From positions 254,201 to 318,200 of the forward strand of contig CAXAMN010025650.1 of assembly GCA_963970005.1 (NCBI GenBank): a stretch of 64,000 nt of DNA, read 5' to 3'. A program made the translations under genes and the position numbers. The stretch comes from Durusdinium trenchii. Its lineage: Eukaryota; Sar; Dinophyceae; Suessiales; Symbiodiniaceae. The notes beneath the pieces were generated by a model, which saw only the letters and a list, made by a program, of their open reading frames with translations, had not been told where the DNA came from and made no database searches. Shown one piece after another: positions 27,951-36,360 of the stretch (position 1 is its first letter; each line of letters opens with the position of its first letter).

Positions 27951-28689
27951 CTTCCTTGCTACTGGCTACCAACATGTCCTGCCTTATGCCTCCGTAACTC
28001 CAACCTCCGCTAAAGAGAAAGACGGGTCTTTTTTTTTTTTTTTCGATTTTCAAGTTGCTTGTCCTCCGAGCATTTTGCTCAGGACAGTATGCAACCAAGG
28101 CCAGCAGCGTTTCAGAACTTGAAACGAAGCTCATGAAACGCAGCAACTGTGTTTTGTCTCGTGCACTCTACTGGTAGACTGATATAAGACCTTCTGCCCA
28201 CCTTTTGAAGGTCTAGATCTGATCGGCATGCGCTCAAAACGAAAGATGATCTCGAAAAGGAGCTGGCAATCTTGAGAGTTCTCGTGATCGCTGTGACAGC
28301 TTAAGATGTGTGTGGCAGTTTGGTTTCGCCCGCTTGATGGTTGAAGCAGTCAAACCCAGGAGCGCTTGAGGCACCGCTCGGGTGCCTACTTCCGCTACGA
28401 GTCATGTCCCTACAACTTCTTGAACTCGCCACACAGAAGTTTGGAAGTTAAGAGCGAGTATTGTGATGATTCCTCTGATTCCTCTGTACTTGTATTCTTG
28501 TGAAGGAACAGAGACAATCCTATCGATGTTGACACAGCCTTAGAGTCTGTAGCAAATGATCCAGTTCGTACCAAATATTTTGTGCTGAGGTCATGAACTG
28601 CCCAGGCTACATTGGTTCTCGAGAGCGCATGACAGCAGGGATTCACTGCGAAGAGGTGGGCAAAAAGTCAAGAGGTGAGGAAAGGGCAT

Positions 28690-28826
28690 CACTACTAGGA
28701 ACAAGAACGCTACTAGTAGATCCAGGCCTTACTACTAGGAGCAAGAAGCTATTAGGCTGGAGGCCATCGCTAGTAGGTTGGAAGCCATAGCTAGTAGTTT
28801 GGAGGCCATCGCTAGTAGGGTGGTCT
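28690..28826 (+). repeat. CTACTAG-family cluster
   Basis: Forward words GAACAAGAACG, TAGATCCAGGCCTTA and GAGCAAGAAG, then three GTTGGAGGCCATCGCTAGTA copies. Confidence 0.85.
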
Positions 28827-28845
28827 GCTGGTTTGAAGGTGAACT

Positions 28846-28935
28846 ATGCAGAACGCGAGCATGCCAAAGTCCTTCGCGATGAAGTCACCGAGGAGTGCAA
28901 TGCAGAAAAGCACAGAGGACCTGGCTGAAGTGATT
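28846..28935 (+). CDS. Possible coiled-coil exon
   Basis: Reads NYAEREHAKVLRDEVTEECN in an open frame of helical, charged composition. No family recognised. A different frame (28945-29035) reads DAFFLRLDGNANTTEKSID and may be another exon. Confidence 0.3.
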
Positions 28936-29439
28936 GAGGTTTTGATGCATTTTTCTTGAGGCTCGACGGAAATGCAAATACAACAGAGAAGAGCATAGAT
29001 GGCGCTGCATCGCCGGTGCTGATCAGGTGCTCTTAGTTGAAGAGTAAAGCCCAAGAAAGCTCCATCAAATGAGAATCCATGAGAGTCAGAGGTTTCAAGC
29101 ACTTAGCTTGCACTGCAGCTGTACTGGTGCACCCCTTGTGCCGGTGATCAGGCTGAAGTGGATCGAGTGGCGCGAATGCAGCATGACCCAATGATGGGGA
29201 GAAAGAACGTTTCAGGCCGTGCAGAGCTGTGCAGAGCCGGTGTATTCTAACCGAAGCCTAGATACAGAGTTTTCTAGGCCAAGACCTTGAAGCCCAGATC
29301 TAATTTGCAAAAATACCTCTTACATTCATATTTCTTATATATTTGAATCATCGGCCTTGCCAGGTCAGCCTTTCAATATCGTGAATCATTGAGCTGCACC
29401 GAGAAAGACGTCTGAACAAGCAAGTGTCCTGTGTTCTAA

Positions 29440-29535
29440 AAAAGATTTGAACAGAAGAAAAAGAAGGTAAGGGCCTCTTTAAAGGCGTCATTAAAGAGTT
29501 CCTTACCTCTTTGTATTTTTTCATGTTTTTTCCTT
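29440..29535. repeat. Hairpin repeat with GAAGGTAAGGGCCTC
   Basis: Arms AAGAAAAAGAAGGTAAGG and CCTTACCTCTTTGTATTTTT. Confidence 0.65.
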
Positions 29536-29959
29536 TGTGGTGTCCTCCTGGCCTTGTTGCCTAGGCTATGACAGGACACCTGCCGGAGCGCAGCTGGAGC
29601 ATCACGACAACATGATTCGGTGCGCAGCCACTCCGCATGCTTCTGCTTCAGTTGTGGCACCAATTGCTTCAGCCACTGTTTGACCCACACATTTTGTGAT
29701 ATCTCACCAGGTATCGTTCCAGAGTCAGAGAGGCAGCTTTGGCGATGCGGAATCACTTGGGGTATGGTTCTTGGACACACAAGCAATCGTGACCATACTC
29801 ATGATACCTCATGACCTTGACATTTTTTCTTCTCAGGTTCAATCCAATTATTGGTGAGCAGTGCATGCCTCGGATGACTCGATTAGATTAGATGAGCATC
29901 AAACTGGCTGCTAGCCAGCCTATTTTTGTTGTCTCAAATTGAGAGTCCTTCAGGGTTAA

Positions 29960-30000
29960 GGGCATCGCTACTAGGAGCAAGGACGCTACTAGGAGCAATG
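29960..30000 (+). repeat. CTACTAG-family word pair
   Basis: GGGCATCGCTACTAGGAGCA followed by AGGACGCTACTAGGAGCA. Confidence 0.75.
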
Positions 30001-30084
30001 GAGTTGAGACGTGGCAGGACCCATGGCATCTCTCTGCCACCACCTCCACGCCCTCCACCCTTGGCACTGGCTCGGAGCACAGTC

Positions 30085-30190
30085 ACTGGCAATTGCAAAG
30101 CGACACATTGGCACGTGTTGGTGGCGCACACTTGATCATACACCGTGTGCCGGAAATTGCCAACACTTTGAGCATGCTGAGGCGTGAGGC
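30085..30190 (+). CDS. Possible exon, unrecognised
   Basis: Reads DTLARVGGAHLIIHRVPEIA and then NTLSMLRREAC before a stop. The amphipathic composition looks protein-like, but no family is evident and the stop means either the end of a gene or an unseen donor. Confidence 0.28.
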
Positions 30191-30689
30191 ATGCTGAGTG
30201 CTGCGTTACCCCTTGTCTCGGCGCAAACCGCTATGCGTTCAAGGTATTGCAGCATTTCAACGCTTTGTGGCTGAACGACAGAGACAATCTTGTACAGAGT
30301 GGTAATCGCAGATTTGGGACTAAGAATCCAATCTGCATGAGTTTCACCAACTGCATTTTGTTGGCTGAGATTGATAAATGGAGCGTTCTATTTTTTAAAC
30401 TGGTGTTTTCTATTTTTGTACTCTTCTTGAGAACAACTCTTTTTGTTGCTCTTGCTCGCTTTGATTCTTCTGCTTGGCTCACTCTTGCCACTTCCTGCTT
30501 TCGGAGCCTCTTTTGCAGATTTTCATGTTTGTTCAAAATGTTCCTTTGGTTTTTTGCACCTTTTGCTTTTGTCGCTTGGTAGTTTCTGCTTTTACTTTGT
30601 TCTTGTACGTGCTCCTTTTGGCGTTTTTATTTTTCCCCAGATAGCGAAGCTATGGGGTCCTTACTTCAAATAACAATGAGTTGCCCGCA

Positions 30690-30830
30690 CGCGCTTTCGA
30701 GACAGGTTGCTGGTGCCGGTGCTGGTGCTGGGTGCTGGGCGCCGGTGCTGTGAGCTGTGCACGTGGTGGAGACAGGTTGCTGGTGCTGGTGCTGGTGCTG
30801 GGTGCCGGTGCTGGTGCTGTCAAGGGCTGT
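30690..30830 (+). repeat. (GCTGGT)n-type tract
   Basis: Two runs of GCTGGTGCTGGTGCTGG separated by CGTGGTGGAGACAGGTTGC, which itself echoes GAGACAGGTTGCTGGTGC upstream. A related run is at 31230-31350. Confidence 0.75.
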
Positions 30831-30904
30831 ACTGTTCGCGCGCATACTTTTGTACGTACACTGTTCTATGCGCAACGTCAGGCTCTCAACCGACCATTGT
30901 TTCA

Positions 30905-31165
30905 AGTCGTGCTGGATACTGCTTGGCCTTGGGCGAGTGAAGCCTACGGGCTTTGCCGTTTGTGCGCACTCTTTTGCGCGCATAAACTTATACGCGCAAG
31001 ATCATACGGCCGTATCGTTCTACACATCGTTGCTTCAAGCGTGCTACAAAGGCAATAGTGGCGCTGGATACTGCTTGGCCTCGGGCCAATGACACTTACG
31101 GGCTTTGCTGTTTGCGCGCATACTTTTGTGCGCATAAGCTTATACGCGCAAGAGCACACTAGGGA
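30905..31165 (+). repeat. Tandem duplication, about 150-bp unit
   Basis: GCTGGATACTGCTTGGCCT, ACGGGCTTTGC and TGCGCATAAGCTTATACGCG-type segments occur in the same order at 30909-31020 and 31062-31165. A third, partial copy of the GCGCGCATACTTTTGT part lies near 30838. Confidence 0.8.
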
Positions 31166-31734
31166 TAGCTATGGGGTTCTTACTGCAAACTTAATAAGAA
31201 TGAGCTGGCTGCGCGCGCTTTCGAAGGGGTGTCAGTGCTGGTGCTGGTGTTGTGATCCTGGGTGCTGGTGGCTGAGCGCGCGTTTAAGACGGACGGCGGT
31301 GCTGGTCGGGTGCTGGCGCCGCCCCCGTGTCAGCTGGCAAAGCGCACCGGTGCTGGTGTCAGCCGGTTGCGCGCGCTGTGGAGGCGCCGTAAGCTGGCTG
31401 TGCGTGCAGGCTGTGTACATTCTTGTTCCAGCCAGTCGCATTGAACAGGTCGTGGGATGCTGCCTAGCTATCTGGGTCTATGCTGGCTTAATTTGTTGCT
31501 TGCTGCTCCAGCTGTCAGCCAAGCCGGAGAGTCCAGTCAAGTGGTCACACGCCTTCAAAAGGTGTGCTTTCTTTCAAAGCTTGGTTGGAAGGTTGGAGGC
31601 TTGCAAGACTCCAGAAGGGCAGATGCTAAGAGCGACTAGACGCTAGTTCCTTGCTCCTCCGGCAATCACACCACTGCTTCCCCTTTCTTCCTCCCGCTTT
31701 GCCCAGCAAAAACAAGGAAACCAAGTCAACCAGA

Positions 31735-32445
31735 GTCAAAGTCTGGGCAAATTTGGAGGACATACTTCAGAATCACTTTGATCGCAACCTGGCAAGCTGC
31801 TTTCTCTTTCGTTTTGCAGTGGTAAAACGTTGCTCTACAAACAACCACAGGAGCGGATGATAGGGGCTGCAGTGCCAAACAAGCACGGCTTACCAGATGA
31901 GTTCGCCTGGCTTGCTTTTGGGGCGTTGTGATGGGCCCTACCCCAGACCTTGTTCAGCTTCTTCAATACAAAGCTGAAAACAAGAAACATCACGAGAGGT
32001 CAACCTCCATCCCCCCTGCCTTTTCCCCTCTTATCTCCTCTCACTGCCCCTCCTCCTCCTCCTCCTGCGGTACGCTTCGTCGATTTGTCATTTCTCCTGA
32101 AAGAAAGCCTCTTGAAGCTTTGGCACAAGCCCACGCTATGAAAGTGAGGGAGCATTACATCTAGCATATCTTGGCATGCGATAAAGCAATAGCACTTTGC
32201 ACCTCTAGAGTGCTTTCAGCTTTGTGCTGATCAACGTTGTCATCCACGCCGTCCTGAGACTAAGACACCTGCTTTCAGCTCATAAGCACAGACAAGCCAC
32301 CCAGAATTAGCTGCAAGAACTCGTCAAAGAGCCACCAATGCCCTCGGCGCGGTTCCCAAGAAAGTCTTGCGCAAGTGTCGGGACTTTGTTGCGAAAGCAT
32401 GCGTTCACACTTCTTTTGTTGCTCCCCACCGTCACCTGTGCTCGC
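31735..32445 (+). other. Possible exons of an unrecognised gene
   Basis: Four frames look protein-like: TRVKVWANLEDILQNHFDRN (31735), GPTPDLVQLLQYKAENKKHH (31931, followed by a GT), RRFVISPERKPLEALAQAHA (32075) and ATNALGAVPKKVLRKCRDF (32325). They could be consecutive exons of one plus-strand gene. I recognise no domain. Confidence 0.3.
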
Positions 32446-32687
32446 CTTAGGTCTTGGAGGTGTTACTTACTAACAAGCTAGCCAAAACCTTACGACCCCT
32501 TCGGATCCCTTCTTCTTTCTCCCTCTTTTCCTTCTTACCAACAATGCTGACTTACCACTCTGACGCTGACAGGAGCTTCTCAATGCACTCTTCAAGCGCC
32601 GTTCAGATGTGGACTCTTCCGGGCAGCTTGGGGCCTAGCGAAAGAGGTGTGGAAAGCGACGCGGTCAAAACCAGCTCCTGGCATCGC

Positions 32688-32900
32688 TACGAGGAGCAAG
32701 GACGCTACTAGTAACAGGTGCATTTCTATTAGTAACAAGAAGCTACTAGGAACAAAGGGCATCGCTACTAGGAGCTCCTGGCCTTACTACTAGGAGCAAG
32801 GACGCTACTAGGAACAAAGCAACACAAAGCAATGACCTCCAACTCTTCTTTTGAGCTACTAATAGCAATGGCCTCCAAACCACTTGCAATGGCCTTCAAC
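32688..32900. repeat. CTACTAG-family cluster changing orientation
   Basis: Seven or more forward words to about 32820, then reverse CAATGGCCTCCAA-type words. Confidence 0.8.
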
Positions 32901-33169
32901 CATGAGAAAAAAGAAACACCACTGCACTGAGTTCGCACAGGTGAACTCATCGTCCCAACATAAAGCAATGCAAACACTACCGTCACCTTTAATGGAGTTC
33001 TCCTCTTCAGAGCAATGAGGGGTAGTGACCCACAAGACCTACGGCCTTCCAATCAATCAGAATTCTTGGCACTGAGTGCTTGACAGATCAGATTTGTTCT
33101 GTCATTGACACGATGAAGAAGCCATTTGTGGGAACAAAGCCCATGGCGACGTGGTGACAAGCTTTTTTA

Positions 33170-33330
33170 AGCCAGGGGGAGGAGTAGGCGGTAGGGTGAG
33201 CCAACGCGTATCTAGTAGTAAGGGGTAGCTACTAAGCTTACCTGACAGGACGCAGAAGGGCTCAGGCTTCAAGGAAGCTTCCCCCGTGAGAGGGGAGCTT
33301 CCTTGAAGTCTGAGCCTCAATGAATTGGTT
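33170..33330 (-). repeat. Palindromic AAGGAAGCTCCCC element, reverse copy
   Basis: Near-perfect stem at 33259-33316 (GGCTCAGGCTTCAAGGAAGC against GCTTCCTTGAAGTCTGAGCC) with GGACGCAGAAGG on the outer side, the inverse of the GATCCTGCGTCC segment of other copies. Confidence 0.7.
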
Positions 33331-33609
33331 CCTAATAGCTTCTTGCTCCTAGTAGTAAAGCCAGGAGCCCCTAGTAGCGATGCTGTTATGTTTGAGGGTT
33401 CATCTAATTCAGCTTGGCCCCAAAGTGCAAGTGACCCGAGGGTCTGGGAGTCGAAGCCAGAGGAGTCGTCAGCAGATGCTGGGGCGCACGGAGCTAAGCC
33501 GTTCTTCGTAGCTTCTTGTTACTACTAGTAAGGCGCTTGTTACTAGAAGCGATGCACTTGTTACTAGTAGCTTCTTGTTCCTAGTAGTAATGCCCTTGTT
33601 ACTAGTAGC
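33322..33609 (-). repeat. Two CTACTAG-family clusters
   Basis: 33322-33384 and 33505-33609, both reverse orientation, separated by 120 bp of unrelated sequence. Confidence 0.8.
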
Positions 33610-33854
33610 ATATTTTTTGAGGGACGGGAGATAAGAAAACGAAGGTAAGGAGGGTTGTGAACCGCAGCACAGTGTAGAGATGTGTAGAGCGGGTTTGCGG
33701 TGGGAAGGTACTTAGTGGGAAAGGCGAGCGCAGGTTTTGACATGTGGGCTGGCCTTTTGGCAGAACTTCATGAGGTGGAGGATTCATGGAGTTCTAGAGG
33801 AGAGTAGAGATTTCTGGAGAAAAGTAGATATTTAGAGAGAAGCAGCAAAGAATT

Positions 33855-33906
33855 GAAGTATATATACATATACATATACATATATATTATATATATAAAT
33901 ATAAGT
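33855..33906. repeat. AT-rich microsatellite
   Basis: TATATACATATACATATAC-type run. Confidence 0.8.
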
Positions 33907-36096
33907 AAAGAAATTGAGAACAGTAGAGAAAAATATGGATGTTTAATAGTAACAAACGTAGGTGTTCTAGAGAAACATATAGGTCTAGAACTTCTTTAGA
34001 CACTTCCCGCCGTGAGCTTTATGCACGTTTGCTTTCAGTTTGTGTTCTTCCTTTCAATCACTTTGCCCCTCTCGTGGGGGAATTTGCAGGCTGCACTTGG
34101 CTGGCCTTACCTTCGACGGGCCATCAGCGCAGGCGGATCTCCAGAGTCGCACCTTGTGCTCGTGGCTCTCTGTACTCGGATTGCGTCACGCCTTGTTGGT
34201 TCTGCGTAGTCTCAGGTCCCGATACGAAGTAAACGGCAATTCTTGAAGTCTCTTTAAGTGAAGAGCAATCAGAGGAAACGATGGCGGGCGCATGGAGACC
34301 TTGTCCCATGGCTAATGCCAATGGCCTGCTAACGTGCTGCTCTACCGCAGGAGTGGCTGAAGCAGTTGGAGCCTTCGTCCCCCTGGCATTGAAGTTTCGG
34401 TCGAGGGGTTGGGGGAAGAAACGTCTCAGCACAGACCGCCATGTGTTTTCCAGGCCGGAAGAAGACCTGCTGGCAGAGGCCATCAACGAGGGACCGCTCA
34501 CACAGCATTCGTGCATTGCAGTGCATGTGTTGAGCATTAACCTTTGCCATATCGGTACGCGCACGCACACGTTTAAGCTCAGCGTCCGATTGTTTTACGT
34601 TTGACTTCCAATCCCTCGGTCACCCAGCATCCGCAACATCACCAAGACGTTTGACATCCTTGCGTGCTCCATCTCTCCGTTCATCCGGCGCCCTCCAAGC
34701 GCTTTCCCTCAGTGGGCTGATGGTTTCGGGTAAACCTGCAACGCCGGGAATAGCTAAAGCTGAGGGACTCAGATTGGTAAGCTTCGCTTTGCACATGCAT
34801 GGCACTGGCTGGGCTTTAAGGAACTTGGAATGGTGGAGCGGGCTCGTCAATCCATCAACCTATCTATCTAGCTAGCCAGGTATCTATCGACCCGACTATC
34901 TGCCTTCCTTTCTACCTCCCAACCCAAGGTCTGTCTCCAGAGGAAGAATTGACAAAGAGAACACCTCATCAAAAGGTCATCTCAAACAAAGCCCAAACAA
35001 AAGGAAGGAAAAACACTTAACAGATCATCATTTTTTGTTGTTATTTCGGATTCTCGATCAATCGGGTCTCCATTACCTCTTTTGTTGCATCCCTTTTTAA
35101 CACTTCAAGTCTTGCAGCGCTGCACAGAAAGTGTGACCTTGTCAAATCTTCAGTGTTTGGCAACTATGGAGCACTTTAATTCTTCTGCCAGAGCGTAAAT
35201 GCCTTCCAAGACACAGCAATCCAAAGATGGTAATTTCAGTGTCGACCTGAAACAGTAATATCCCAGAAACACTGTTTCCACCCTGTCAAACCTTCAGTGT
35301 CCAGCCCTAGATGTCTACTCCGTGACCTAAGAAGTGCGAAAAGGGGTTTGGGACTGCTGGACAAGATCTCTTTCTGCGTGCATATCCTTCCATTCCGTCA
35401 CTTCAGCACTTTTAGGAACTGGGGAACTCTGCCTTTGGGACGATAGACAATTACCAGCCCAAGAGCATGTCCTCAGAGATGAGACTATCGCTGGAATTTT
35501 GGAATTTACCACCTGCTTCCAACACACCAAGTCTTCGAAGCACCATCAGCTTTCTACGTGGAATCTATCCACTCAGTGTCCAACACAGTGCACAGTTGTG
35601 GTTGGTGCTCTTTCGGTCAAGTGACTGACTGGCACCCCAGAAGAGCTGCTCCTTTCTTTCATCATTTTGGGAGTTTATCTATTCTTGGGCCGAGCTTTTC
35701 TTTTCTTGGCTACCCATGCTTCTCCGCGTTTGGGTCTTTTCATGCAGCAGGCACTACACGATTGTGTAGACACACTTTTGACGGGCTACAGGATCAATGG
35801 CATGCCTGCACCATATTCCCAGCGGACTTGATTGATACTCTAGCACCACTCTGCTTGGGTTAATGCTGCGGGTTTATTCAGCGGGCTTGCAGTGTGACAT
35901 CATCAAGTATGAAGCGCATCTAGGGCTCATGGCACATAAACATACCTGTCCGGAACAATCCTTTGGTCCTCAGATTCTTTGGATCTTTTTTGTTGTATCT
36001 CAAGCGGCAGGACTGGCTGAGCGAGAAAAGACCGCCCCGTCTCACGTTCCGCTTGCCGTGAAGCCAGAGGTGGAAAGCAATTGGCCTTCTTGTTTC

Positions 36097-36222
36097 TAGT
36101 AGCTTCTTGCTCCTAGTAGCGATGCCAGGAGCCCCTAGTAGCGTCCTTGCTCCTAGTAGTAAGGCCAGGAGCCCCTAGTAGCTTTATGTTCCTACTAGCA
36201 ATGGCCTCCAACCTACTAGCGA
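36097..36222 (-). repeat. CTACTAG-family cluster
   Basis: Seven reverse words in unbroken series, including two GGAGCCCC words and a GATGGCCTCCAACC-like word. Confidence 0.85.
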
Positions 36223-36279
36223 TATCGCATTTTTTGTTTTTTCTGAAATCGACTCTGAGCCCGGAGTGATTTTTTACAG

Positions 36280-36360
36280 GAGGCCCGCCGTCTGAAAAAG
36301 CTGGCTGCAGAGTTGGGCTCGTTGCAAGAACTGTTTTCCAAGGCCTGTCCCCCCTTACGG
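36280..36360 (+). CDS. IRG-like gene exon: coiled coil 1
   Basis: Reads EARRLKKLAAELGSLQELFS after TTTTTACAG. Its membership of the IRG-like gene rests on proximity and strand. Confidence 0.5.

Larger units (their letters stand above)
25804..28848. other. Repeat-rich stretch without a recognised gene
   Basis: Contains CTACTAG clusters, a T/C-rich stretch (26.2-26.5 kb) and a T-run near 28028. Hydrophobic open frames at 26642-27066 and a frame at 27934-28122 are possible but unsupported. Confidence 0.4.
29036..30090. other. No recognised gene
   Basis: Apart from the hairpin repeat and one short CTACTAG cluster (29960-30000) I see nothing that supports a gene. Confidence 0.4.
32446..36279. 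other. Mostly repeats; no gene recognised
   Basis: Holds CTACTAG clusters, a palindromic element at 33170-33330 and an AT microsatellite. One possible exon near 34450 reads RPEEDLLAEAINEGPLTQH after TTTTCCAG. Unexplained open frames at 34124-34875 exist on both strands. Confidence 0.35.
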
